From the NCBI RefSeq assembly GCF_020532725.1, contig NZ_JAJAVC010000006.1, positions 62,001 to 126,000 of the forward strand: a stretch of 64,000 bases of DNA. The letters run 5' to 3'. This document shows, in pieces, positions 33,689 to 41,667 of the stretch (positions are counted from its first letter, which is position 1; each line of letters begins with the position of its first letter). A program made the translations under genes and the position numbers. The DNA is from Methylobacillus arboreus (GTDB taxonomy: Bacteria > Pseudomonadota > Gammaproteobacteria > Burkholderiales > Methylophilaceae). The notes below the pieces were generated by a model. That model saw only the letters and a program-made list of their open reading frames with translations. It did no database searches and had not been told where the DNA came from.

Positions 33689-34153
33689 ATGTTTGAAATC
33701 GTTTTATACCAGCCAGAGATTCCACCGAACACCGGCAACATCATCCGCCTTTGCGCCAACAGCGGCACCCGCCTGCACCTCGTCAAACCGCTGGGGTTCA
33801 GCCTGGAGGACAAGCAGCTCAAACGCGCAGGGCTGGATTACCATGAATATGCCAGCCTGCTCGTGCATGAGGATTGGGAAGCCTGCAAACAGGCATTGGC
33901 TGGCCGCAGGATGTTTGCACTCACGACCAAAGGCAGCACCCGTCACAGCAGCATCCGGTTCTTGCCGGGAGATGTATTCGTGTTTGGTCCGGAAACACGT
34001 GGCCTACCGGAGGAAATCCGCGCCGAGTTCAGCCCGGAACATAGAGTCAGGCTTCCGATGATGCCGGAAAGCCGCAGCCTTAACCTCTCAAATTCGGCGG
34101 CCATTCTGCTCTACGAAGCCTGGCGCCAGCATGACTTCTCCGGCGCAGCCTAG
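33689..34153 (+). CDS. trmL: tRNA (cytidine/uridine-34 2'-O)-methyltransferase TrmL
   Basis: TrmL methylates the wobble ribose of two tRNA-Leu isoacceptors. It is a minimal SPOUT protein of 154 residues with N-terminal YQPEIPPNTGNIIRLCAN, the knot motifs VFGPETRGLPEE and LPMMPESRSLNLSNSAAI, the SAM-binding part. It ends in a strong terminator and is close behind comF. Confidence 0.95.
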   Translation: MFEIVLYQPEIPPNTGNIIRLCANSGTRLHLVKPLGFSLEDKQLKRAGLDYHEYASLLVHEDWEACKQALAGRRMFALTTKGSTRHSSIRFLPGDVFVFGPETRGLPEEIRAEFSPEHRVRLPMMPESRSLNLSNSAAILLYEAWRQHDFSGAA

Positions 34154-34158
34154 GCAAT

Positions 34159-34188
34159 AAAAAAGCACCGCAAAACGGTGCTTTTTTC
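34159..34188. terminator. bidirectional rho-independent terminator, trmL / gpsA
   Basis: The stem AAAAAAGCACCG/CGGTGCTTTTTT with a CAAAA loop lies between convergent trmL and gpsA. It has U-runs on both strands. Confidence 0.9.
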
Positions 34189-34205
34189 TGAAGATCGCCG
34201 GGTAC

Positions 34206-35195
34206 TTACACAGACTCCGACTTCTGCTCGCGATTGAGCAGGTTTTCCATCGCCTGCCGCGGAGAGCGTCCGTGCGATAGCACCTGATCGACTTCCTGTG
34301 TAATCGGCATGTCAACGCCGAGCAGGCTGGCCCGCTTGACCACCTCGCGCGCAGTATGCACGCCTTCCGCCACGTGCCCTAAGGTCTTGAGGATTTCCTG
34401 CAAGGTCTGGCCATTGGCCAGCCGCAGGCCCACTTCACGGTTGCGGGAATACTGCCCGGTACAGGTCAGGATGAGATCGCCCGCGCCGGTCAATCCCATG
34501 AAGGTTTCCTTGGCACCGCCAAGCGCCACGCCCAGGCGCGTCATTTCGGCAATACCGCGCGTAATGAGCGCTGCACGCGCATTGTTGCCGCACTGCATGC
34601 CATCGCTGATGCCTGCTGCAATTGCCAGCACATTCTTGAGCGCCCCGCCGACAGAGACACCAGTCACATCCGTGCTGGTATAAACGCGGAAATTGCCGCC
34701 ATGCAGGATAGCACCTGCGCGGGCTGCAAAGTCTGCATCATTGGCAGCCAGTGTCACTGCTGTAGGCAAGCCCCGCACCAGCTCCGCGGCAAAGCTCGGG
34801 CCAGACAATACGCCCCAGTGGCGGCTGTCGCCCAGTTCATCCTGCGCAACTTCATGCGGCAGTTTGGCAGTGGCAGCTTCAAGCCCCTTGGAGGCCCAAA
34901 TCACCGGAGCATCGCAGCCCAGGCGCTTGATTTCCTTGAGCGCATTGCGGAAGCCATTGGTCGGCACGACGGAGACAATAAGGTCTGTGCCGTCCAGCGC
35001 ACGGGCCAGGTCGCCCTCTACGGTAAGCTGGTCGCCGAAGGCAAAGTCGCCGAGATATTGCAGGTTGGCGCGCGTCACCTGCATATCCATGATATGCGCC
35101 TGATTACGCGTCCAGAGAGACACTTGGTGCTGACGGCTGATTTGCAGGGCTAGCGCCGTACCCCAGGCCCCGGCACCTAAAATAGAGATTTTCAT
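34206..35195 (-). CDS. gpsA: glycerol-3-phosphate dehydrogenase [NAD(P)+]
   Basis: GpsA makes sn-glycerol-3-phosphate for phospholipids. The Rossmann motif is ISILGAGAWGTALAL, the catalytic Lys lies in GALKNVLAIAAG, and GLTGAGDLILTC is conserved. The 329-residue length is normal. It is the last gene of the minus-strand string rhodanese-grxC-secB-SH3-gpsA, 40 bases after the SH3 gene, an arrangement common in betaproteobacteria. Confidence 0.97.
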   Translation of the reverse strand: MKISILGAGAWGTALALQISRQHQVSLWTRNQAHIMDMQVTRANLQYLGDFAFGDQLTVEGDLARALDGTDLIVSVVPTNGFRNALKEIKRLGCDAPVIWASKGLEAATAKLPHEVAQDELGDSRHWGVLSGPSFAAELVRGLPTAVTLAANDADFAARAGAILHGGNFRVYTSTDVTGVSVGGALKNVLAIAAGISDGMQCGNNARAALITRGIAEMTRLGVALGGAKETFMGLTGAGDLILTCTGQYSRNREVGLRLANGQTLQEILKTLGHVAEGVHTAREVVKRASLLGVDMPITQEVDQVLSHGRSPRQAMENLLNREQKSESV

Positions 35196-35235
35196 AAAGA
35201 ACTACTTAACAAGCCGCATCGAAAGCCCCAAGGCA

Positions 35236-35688
35236 TCAAAATCCCCAAAGAGATGAAGCCAGCACATAACCGACCAGGCCGTCACGATGCTTGACCTTGA
35301 CCCAGCCATTGGCTGGTGGCTCAAGCATATCAAGCACAACGTCCTTGTCCAGCCTGCCTAACAAGGCTGAAGCTGCATCGGCACCCTGCCGCAAATCAGC
35401 CTGTCCACCCTTGATCAGCACGGTGCGCTTGGTCGCAAGCTGCTTGGCTTCAACCCAGTTAAGACCACCCTGTGCATCCCGCACCTTGAGCCATTGCCCC
35501 AGATCGACGATCACCTCGACCGGGTAACCCTGGCCGAGAATGAACGTCTTCTTCCCCTGTGCAGAAGGCGCGTCATATAACACCGCCTTGGGCACGGAGA
35601 TGGAACGGAACTCCACTGCCGATGCCATCATAGGCATCAGCAATGTCAGTACAGCGACAAAAAGGCGCTTAGTGGGTTGTTGCACCAT
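35236..35688 (-). CDS. exported SH3-domain protein
   Basis: The product is 150 residues from the ATG at 35688 (MVQQPTKRLFVAVLTLL), with a signal peptide cleaved near MASAVEF. Two bacterial SH3-like segments follow, the first around VPKAVLYDAPSAQGKK and the second around KGGQADLRQGADAASALLG. The start overlaps the secB 3' end by 20 bases in another frame. SH3 proteins of this kind usually bind peptidoglycan. The position between secB and gpsA is conserved in relatives. Confidence 0.85.
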   Translation of the reverse strand: MVQQPTKRLFVAVLTLLMPMMASAVEFRSISVPKAVLYDAPSAQGKKTFILGQGYPVEVIVDLGQWLKVRDAQGGLNWVEAKQLATKRTVLIKGGQADLRQGADAASALLGRLDKDVVLDMLEPPANGWVKVKHRDGLVGYVLASSLWGF

Positions 35689-36142
35689 TCGTCTTGGCCT
35701 GTTCTTGTTTCTGCTGTGCATAAAGCGCTTCGAAATTGACAGGGTTGAGCAATACGGGCGGGAAGCCTGCACGCGTCACGACATCAGAGATGGTTTCGCG
35801 CGCGTACGGGAAAATGATGTTGGGGCAAGTCACACCGAGGATGATTTCGATATTTTCCTGCGGCACGTTGCGGATCTGGAAAATACCAGCCTGGGCCACT
35901 TCCACCAGGAACACGGTTTTTTCACCGAACTTGGAAGTGACGGTAACCGTCACCACGACTTCATAAATACCGTCTTCCAGTTGCGCGGTTGCATTACTTA
36001 ACTCAATGGAAACCTGAGGTGTTTCACGCTGAGTGAAAATCTGTGGCGCATTCGGAATTTCCAGCGAGAGGTCTTTTACGTAAACCTTCTCGATACCAAA
36101 TGCCGGTTGCTGCTCTTGTGCTGCTGCCTGTTCTTCTGCCAT
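35669..36142 (-). CDS. secB: protein-export chaperone SecB
   Basis: SecB keeps preproteins unfolded and hands them to SecA. The 157-residue protein has the family core QRIYVKDLSLE-like region (here KVYVKDLSLEIPNAPQIF), LEVAQAG-like FLVEVAQAGIF, and CPNIIFPYARETISD. It lies 128 bases downstream of grxC, a common betaproteobacterial and gammaproteobacterial pairing. Confidence 0.96.
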   Translation of the reverse strand: MAEEQAAAQEQQPAFGIEKVYVKDLSLEIPNAPQIFTQRETPQVSIELSNATAQLEDGIYEVVVTVTVTSKFGEKTVFLVEVAQAGIFQIRNVPQENIEIILGVTCPNIIFPYARETISDVVTRAGFPPVLLNPVNFEALYAQQKQEQAKTNGATTH

Positions 36143-36245
36143 TTCTCTTCCCTTGACTCCGGGTTGCGCAGTGCGCGTCCCTCATTAATAAAAATAATAA
36201 AAAGCGTTTCAAATTCAAGCTTGCTATTCTATCCGCTTCAGCCTA

Positions 36246-36264
36246 GGTTTTGTACTACAAAACC
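36246..36264. other. hairpin downstream of grxC
   Basis: A perfect 9-base inverted repeat GGTTTTGTA/TACAAAACC around a single base begins 6 bases past the grxC stop. No T-run follows, so it may act as an mRNA-stabilising or processing hairpin rather than a terminator. Confidence 0.35.
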
Positions 36265-36270
36265 ATGACA

Positions 36271-36528
36271 CTACTTGGCTAGCAAGGGGTCAAGCTTGCC
36301 AGCCCTATCGAGCGCACGCAGTTCGTCAAACCCGCCCACGTGCAGATCGTCGATATAAATTTGCGGAACAGTACGCCTGCCGGTCTGTTCCATCATTTTC
36401 ACCCTGAGCTCAGGCTCAAGGTCAACACGCACCTTGCTGATCTGCTGCACGCCCTTGCTCAACAGCAGGCGCTCGGCATTGATGCAGTAAGGACAAGTGC
36501 CGGTGGTATACATCAGGATGCTCGCCAT
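36271..36528 (-). CDS. grxC: glutaredoxin 3
   Basis: A dithiol glutaredoxin of 85 residues that reduces disulfides with glutathione. The active site is TGTCPYCINAE, and the TVPQIYIDD and GGFDELRAL glutathione-binding stretches are present. It begins 3 bases after the rhodanese gene and precedes secB. Confidence 0.96.
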   Translation of the reverse strand: MASILMYTTGTCPYCINAERLLLSKGVQQISKVRVDLEPELRVKMMEQTGRRTVPQIYIDDLHVGGFDELRALDRAGKLDPLLAK

Positions 36529-36531
36529 GGT

Positions 36532-36945
36532 CTAGCCTTTCACCAGGGGCAGCTTGGCATCCTGCCAGGCCTTCACGCCGCCCTGCAGCTGCTGCACCTG
36601 CTTGAATTCATGCTTGGCAAGCAAGGAAACGGCCTTGCCTGCACGCGCACCGCTTTCGCAGTAAACCAGCATGGGCTTGTCCTTGAACCGGGTCAGTTCC
36701 TTGAGGCGGTCTGGCAACTGTGCCAGTGGAATATGCTTGGCATCGGCAATATGCCCGGCCGCAAACTCGGCATCATCCCGCACATCAAGTACGACGGCAT
36801 GTGACCGGTTGATCAGCAACACGGCGTCACTGGCATTCACACTAGTCCCTGCACCACGCTTGATCGCCGGCAACAACAGCATGATGCCGGAACCAATCGC
36901 CAGCCCGATCCACAATGCATTCTTTACAAAAAAATCCACACTCAC
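36532..36945 (-). CDS. membrane-anchored rhodanese-like protein
   Basis: An N-terminal membrane helix (NALWIGLAIGSGIMLLLP) is followed by one rhodanese domain with the catalytic cysteine in MLVYCESGARAGKA. Proteins of this kind transfer sulfane sulfur. The frame opens with ATG at 37005, but homologues begin just before the FFVKN segment, so GTG at 36945 or 36939 is more likely. Beside grxC and secB, it is part of a conserved cluster. Confidence 0.9.
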   Translation of the reverse strand: MSVDFFVKNALWIGLAIGSGIMLLLPAIKRGAGTSVNASDAVLLINRSHAVVLDVRDDAEFAAGHIADAKHIPLAQLPDRLKELTRFKDKPMLVYCESGARAGKAVSLLAKHEFKQVQQLQGGVKAWQDAKLPLVKG

Positions 36946-37168
36946 CCCAAGATAACGTCCAAAAACATTATTGTACTCAAATTCCACAATCCGGCTGCGA
37001 GCCATTTCACGCTAGATGAAGCCAATCTGGCAAAATTCAAGACCAGAATGCAAAAAACTGAACAAAAACCATTTTCGCCTTGATTGAACCACGATTGGGC
37101 ATGCGCTATTGACAAAAACTCTCTAAAATACAGGGCTATTTCTTGAATCTATCGGAATCCCAACCGCA

Positions 37169-38722
37169 ATGAATGCAACACCTGCCCTGCTCGTTATTCT
37201 TGATGGCTTCGGTTACCGCGAAGATAGCCGCGACAATGCCATTGCCCTAGCCAACACGCCCAACCTTGATCGCATGTGGCAGCAATATCCGCACACCCTG
37301 ATCAATGCATCCGAAACCTTTGTCGGGCTGCCCACCGGCCAGATGGGTAACTCCGAAGTCGGCCACCTGAATATCGGTGCCGGGCGGGTAGTGTTCCAGG
37401 ATTTCGAGCGCATCAACCGCTCCATCACCTCCGGCGAGTTCTTCACCAATCCCGTCCTGGTTGAGGCTGTCAACAAAGCCAAGGCTCACGGCAAGGCGGT
37501 TCACATTCTCGGGCTGGTCTCTGATGGCGGCGTGCACAGTCATCAGTACCACATCCATGCGACGATCGAAATGGCAGTGAAAGCCGGCGTGGAGAAGGTT
37601 TACGTCCACGCTTTCCTGGACGGGCGCGACACGCCGCCCATCAGCGCCAAGCCTTACCTGGAAAAACTCGAAGACGCGTGTGTCCGTGCCAGGGGCGGCA
37701 AGATCGCCTCCATCTGCGGCCGCTTCTACGCCATGGATAGAGACAAACGCTGGCCCCGCGTGGAGGCTGCCTATAACCTCATTACCGATGGCGAAGGCGA
37801 ATTCACGGCCAGCAGTGCGTTGGCAGGCCTGGAAGCTGCCTATGCGCGCGAGGAAAAGGACGAGTTCGTCAAGGCGACGGCTATCGTGGCGCCTGGCAGC
37901 ACGCCTATAAAAATGGAAGATGGCGATGTGGTCATCTTCGTCAATTTCCGCTCCGACCGGGCGCGCCAGCTCACTCACGCGCTACTTGATCCCGATTTTG
38001 AAGGCTTCAACCGCCGCCGCCAGCCCAAGCTGGCAGGCTTTTATACCCTTACCCTGTATGACAAGGCGGAAACACGTGCCAAGCCGATTTTCGCGCCAGT
38101 GGAAATCCGCAACACGTTTGGCGAATATGTTGCCCAGCACGGACTCAACCAGTTGCGCATCGCCGAGACGGAAAAATATCCGCACGTCACCTTCTTCTTC
38201 AACGGTGGCGAAGAACAGGTGTTTACTGGTGAAGACCGTATCCTGGTTCCTTCACCCAAGGTCGCCACTTACGACCTGCAGCCGGAAATGAGCGCATTCG
38301 AGCTCACGGACAAGCTCGAAGCCGCCATCTTGAGCAAGAAGTACGATGCCATCATTTGCAACTACGCCAATTGCGACATGGTCGGCCACTCCGGCGATCT
38401 CAATGCCTCGATCAAGGCGGTGGAAACCATAGACACCTGCATTGCCCGCATCGTCAAGGCCATGGAAAGCATAGACGGACAAATGATCGTGACCGCAGAC
38501 CATGGCAACGTGGAAATGATGCGCGATTATGCAAACAACCAGCCGCATACGCAGCACACCACCAACCAGGTGCCGCTGTTCTTTATCGGCAAGCCTGCCA
38601 CACTCGCAGCGCCTGGCACTGGCTCGCTCTGCGACCTTGCACCATCCCTGCTTGCCATGATGGGACTGAAGCAGCCACCTGAAATGACCGGCAAATCCCT
38701 GGTCACATTCCAAGCGGAATAG
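37169..38722 (+). CDS. gpmI: phosphoglycerate mutase, cofactor-independent
   Basis: GpmI interconverts 3- and 2-phosphoglycerate using two Mn2+ ions. LLVILDGFGYRED carries the first metal Asp, the nucleophile Ser62 is in QMGNSEVGHLNIG, and the late motifs YANCDMVGHSGD and TADHGNVEMM bind metal. The 517-residue length is normal. It diverges from the rhodanese gene, and the peptidase-like envC gene follows after 3 bases, a conserved pairing. Confidence 0.97.
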   Translation: MNATPALLVILDGFGYREDSRDNAIALANTPNLDRMWQQYPHTLINASETFVGLPTGQMGNSEVGHLNIGAGRVVFQDFERINRSITSGEFFTNPVLVEAVNKAKAHGKAVHILGLVSDGGVHSHQYHIHATIEMAVKAGVEKVYVHAFLDGRDTPPISAKPYLEKLEDACVRARGGKIASICGRFYAMDRDKRWPRVEAAYNLITDGEGEFTASSALAGLEAAYAREEKDEFVKATAIVAPGSTPIKMEDGDVVIFVNFRSDRARQLTHALLDPDFEGFNRRRQPKLAGFYTLTLYDKAETRAKPIFAPVEIRNTFGEYVAQHGLNQLRIAETEKYPHVTFFFNGGEEQVFTGEDRILVPSPKVATYDLQPEMSAFELTDKLEAAILSKKYDAIICNYANCDMVGHSGDLNASIKAVETIDTCIARIVKAMESIDGQMIVTADHGNVEMMRDYANNQPHTQHTTNQVPLFFIGKPATLAAPGTGSLCDLAPSLLAMMGLKQPPEMTGKSLVTFQAE

Positions 38723-38725
38723 GGC

Positions 38726-40003
38726 ATGCATATACGCTGGCTCAGCATGCTGCTTGCAAGCAGTCTCAGCGCCGTGCCAGCGGCATGGGCCGCCAAGAAC
38801 GACACGGAAAAACCCAAGGCCGCATTGGATGAAATCCACCAGCGCCTGGAATCGCTGAAAAAAGAGCTTGATAGCTCCAGGGAGGCCCATGCGGAGGCCG
38901 CCGATGCACTGAAAAAAAGCGAAAAGGCCATCAGCGAAGCCAACCGCAAGCTTTACGAGCTCAAGCAGCAACAGCAGGAAAGCAACAGCACACTGCAATC
39001 CCTGCAGCAGCAGAAAGCAACCCATGAAGCCGAACTCAAACAACAGCAATCCCTACTGAAGCAACAGTTTTACCAGCAATACCTGCACGGCAAGCCGAAC
39101 CAGGCGCAAGTGCTGTTGCAGCAGCAGGACCCCAACGCCGCCACCCGGCAGCTGCACTACTTCGGTTATGTTTCACAGGCCCGCAAGGAGCTGATGGACG
39201 CCGCATCCGCCAATATCGCCAAGGTCGAGGCCCTGGATGCCGAAACCAGCAAGACCCTGGAACAGCTGGATGCCCTCAAGGATCAGCAGGAAAAAGAGCG
39301 GGCCGAACTACAGCAGCAGAAAAGCCAGCGCGATAAGCTGGTCAAGCAGCTTTCCAGCAAAATCAGCGCCCAGCGCAATGAGATCGACAAACTGAAACGC
39401 GATGAGCAACGGCTGACCCAGCTAATGGAAAAGCTCGCCAAGGCCGCGCGTGAACAAGCGGCGCGCGACAAGGCAGCCCGGGAAAAGGCACAACGCGAAG
39501 CGGCCCGCGACAAGACCAAGCAAGCAACACCGAGCCAGAAAAGCCCAAGCGGCAAGATCGTCGGGCGCAATGAAACATTGCCCAGCAATGCATTTGACGG
39601 CAGCAACTTTGCCTCGCTCAAAGGCAAGCTCAACCTGCCGGTGCGCGGCGAAGTCACCAACCGCTTCGGCAGCAGCCGTGCGGATACCGGCATCTCATGG
39701 AAAGGCCTCTTCATCCGCGCCAGCGAAGGCAGCGAAGTCAAGGCCGTGGCCAGCGGCCAGGTGGTATTCGCAGACTGGCTGCGCGGCTTCGGCAACCTCA
39801 TCATCATCGACCACGGCGCCGGCTATATGAGCCTGTACGGCAACAACCAGGCCGTATTGAAACAGGTCGGGGACAACGTCAAGGGCGGGGATACCGTCGC
39901 TGCTGTCGGCAACAGCGGCGGCAATGAACAGCATGGCGTTTACTTTGAACTACGCCACCAGAGCAAACCTTTCGATCCGCTGAGTTGGAGCGTCGTAAAA
40001 TAA
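38726..40003 (+). CDS. envC: EnvC-like murein hydrolase activator, degenerate M23 domain
   Basis: EnvC proteins recruit and activate amidases that split septal peptidoglycan. A signal peptide is cleaved near PAAWAAK. A long coiled coil follows (about residues 25-260), rich in Q, E and K with QQQQ stretches, then a Lys/Arg-rich linker and a C-terminal LytM/M23 domain (about 305-425). The metal ligands of active M23 peptidases look lost: SLYGNN replaces SLYxH, and GVYFELRH replaces HxHFE. It is therefore probably an activator, not a peptidase. Confidence 0.9.
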   Translation: MHIRWLSMLLASSLSAVPAAWAAKNDTEKPKAALDEIHQRLESLKKELDSSREAHAEAADALKKSEKAISEANRKLYELKQQQQESNSTLQSLQQQKATHEAELKQQQSLLKQQFYQQYLHGKPNQAQVLLQQQDPNAATRQLHYFGYVSQARKELMDAASANIAKVEALDAETSKTLEQLDALKDQQEKERAELQQQKSQRDKLVKQLSSKISAQRNEIDKLKRDEQRLTQLMEKLAKAAREQAARDKAAREKAQREAARDKTKQATPSQKSPSGKIVGRNETLPSNAFDGSNFASLKGKLNLPVRGEVTNRFGSSRADTGISWKGLFIRASEGSEVKAVASGQVVFADWLRGFGNLIIIDHGAGYMSLYGNNQAVLKQVGDNVKGGDTVAAVGNSGGNEQHGVYFELRHQSKPFDPLSWSVVK

Positions 40004-40032
40004 CAGCGAATCAATATCGGGAATAAAACTCG

Positions 40033-40452
40033 TCACTCCCCGATCAAGTGCAGCAGCACCTTGCGCGTATGCGACATACGCCGGTGCTCATAAAGAAATA
40101 TGCCTTGCCAGGTGCCCAAAGCCACCTTGCCGTCCAGCACCGGGATGGAAATGCTGGTCTGCGTCAGCGCGGAGCGCACATGGGCAGGCATGTCATCCGG
40201 CCCTTCTGCTGTATGGATGAACAGGGGATCCCCATCGGGCACTAGGCGCGAGAAAAAACTTTCCATATCCACCAGCACGTCTGAATCATAGTTTTCGTTG
40301 ATGAGAATACTGGCGGAAGTATGCTGGATATAAAGCGTCAACAATCCTTCTCTCACTCCAGACGCTCTTACCCAGCCCGTCACAGCAGGAGTAATGTCAT
40401 ACAAGCGCCTGTCATTCGTCTGTTGAACAATCTGGTGATGTTGCTGCTGCAT
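40033..40452 (-). CDS. YjbQ family protein (UPF0047)
   Basis: A 139-residue single-domain protein. AGGAG lies 7 bases before the ATG at 40452, which decides this start over ATG at 40467 and GTG at 40470. Family motifs LTLYIQHTSASILINE, HVRSALTQTSISIPV and LGTWQGIFLYEHR are clear. E. coli YjbQ shows weak thiamine-phosphate synthase activity, but the physiological role is not settled. It converges on envC. Confidence 0.92.
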   Translation of the reverse strand: MQQQHHQIVQQTNDRRLYDITPAVTGWVRASGVREGLLTLYIQHTSASILINENYDSDVLVDMESFFSRLVPDGDPLFIHTAEGPDDMPAHVRSALTQTSISIPVLDGKVALGTWQGIFLYEHRRMSHTRKVLLHLIGE

Positions 40453-40635
40453 GCGATTACTCCTCATCACGATTAGTCAGGGCAGAATTCAATCATAAAA
40501 CCGCACCCGACTTAAAAAACCTGCATGGAAGATACATGCTTGAAATTAGCCCAAACGGACTAATGCCGGCCTATATCATTATATTGATATTGCATGCCAT
40601 AATCCTCGAACCTACAACCCCCGGGGAGATTTCAA

Positions 40636-41454
40636 ATGAAAATCAGTAGCTTAAGCTTCATTGTCGCCATGCTGTTATCGACAGGGCCTGCCATGGCGGC
40701 TTCCACCACTATTATTTCAAACCAAGTCGATATCACCTATGACCGCGACGCCTTCCTGCTTGAGGTCGAGTCGCCATATTTCGGCTGGGAAACATTGGAT
40801 AACAGTATTGCTTCGGTATCCGGCATTGCCAATGGCGTCGAGATCAGCTTCAATGGTTATTTGTATGCCAGTGCGGACGGTAGCCGCAACTGGGGTTACG
40901 AAATCTATAACGGCAACTTTTCCCTCCCATTGTCCTTTACCGCGCACTCCGGCCAGCTTATCGAAAGTTACTCCATTACCTATTCCGGCACTTATGACGC
41001 GTCAAATGGTAGCCTGGGTGCCGCTGGTGTGAGCGTTGGTGGTTCAGGAGCATCATTTTACGGTAATGATGGGTATGGCTCCAGTTTCAGCGCAACAGGC
41101 ATAATTCCCGGTGCAATTCTCCCCACGATCGCTGGCTCTTTCGAAGCTTGGGCAGATTACACGTGGACTTCTGTTTATATAGGTCAAGAATGGGTAGTCA
41201 CCGGTGGTTATTATGAGCCAGGACCTTGCGACGAATACGGGATCTGTGAACCTGATCAGTGGATAGAAGAGGGCTATTGGGAAGATGTGTATATGGATCA
41301 AGGCGTGATAGGTACTGCGTCGATCAACCTGCAGTCCATCCAGATCGTCGCCAATATCGCCGCTGTCCCTGAAGCCGATACCTACGCGATGCTGCTGGCC
41401 GGCCTGGGAATCCTGGGGATGATAGCAAGGCGCCGCAGCACAACCAAAGCTTGA
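40636..41454 (+). CDS. PEP-CTERM sorting-signal protein
   Basis: A 272-residue secreted protein. A signal peptide ends near GPAMAAS. The mature part is rich in Gly, Ser, Tyr and acidic residues with few lysines, including an aromatic-acidic stretch (WVVTGGYYEPGPCDEYG, then EPDQWIEEGYWEDVY). The C-terminus is a PEP-CTERM signal: VPEADTYAMLLAGL, a hydrophobic helix, then ARRRS. Exosortase would cleave it for surface delivery with exopolysaccharide. No exosortase or EPS cluster is in the window. A GGGGAG ribosome binding site precedes the ATG. Confidence 0.9.
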   Translation: MKISSLSFIVAMLLSTGPAMAASTTIISNQVDITYDRDAFLLEVESPYFGWETLDNSIASVSGIANGVEISFNGYLYASADGSRNWGYEIYNGNFSLPLSFTAHSGQLIESYSITYSGTYDASNGSLGAAGVSVGGSGASFYGNDGYGSSFSATGIIPGAILPTIAGSFEAWADYTWTSVYIGQEWVVTGGYYEPGPCDEYGICEPDQWIEEGYWEDVYMDQGVIGTASINLQSIQIVANIAAVPEADTYAMLLAGLGILGMIARRRSTTKA

Positions 41455-41462
41455 CAAGTAAT

Positions 41463-41515
41463 ATCATCAGGCCACCCCGGCCTGATGATGGCAGGCAGGC
41501 CGCCTACCTGCCTGC
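41463..41515 (+). terminator. tandem hairpins after the PEP-CTERM gene
   Basis: Two perfect hairpins lie back to back: ATCATCAGGCC/GGCCTGATGAT (41463-41489) and GCAGGCAGG/CCTGCCTGC (41491-41515). The second is followed by TTCTTT. Together they probably end the PEP-CTERM transcript. Confidence 0.6.
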
Positions 41516-41667
41516 TTCTTTCCACCCAATCACCATAAACAAGCCCGCGAATTAAATCCGCTGAATGCGCGCGGAGCGCTGGCCAGAACAAAAAATGCGC
41601 AAAAAGAAACTTGCGACCGCCCAGACTCGGGATAGAATGGGCTAAAACAGACTCAGCACCGCCTATC

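Noticed and set aside
40529-40545. Possible sigma-54 promoter before the PEP-CTERM gene
   Set aside because: The GG and GC doublets are 9 rather than 10 bases apart and the flanks do not fit TGGCAC-N5-TTGCA.
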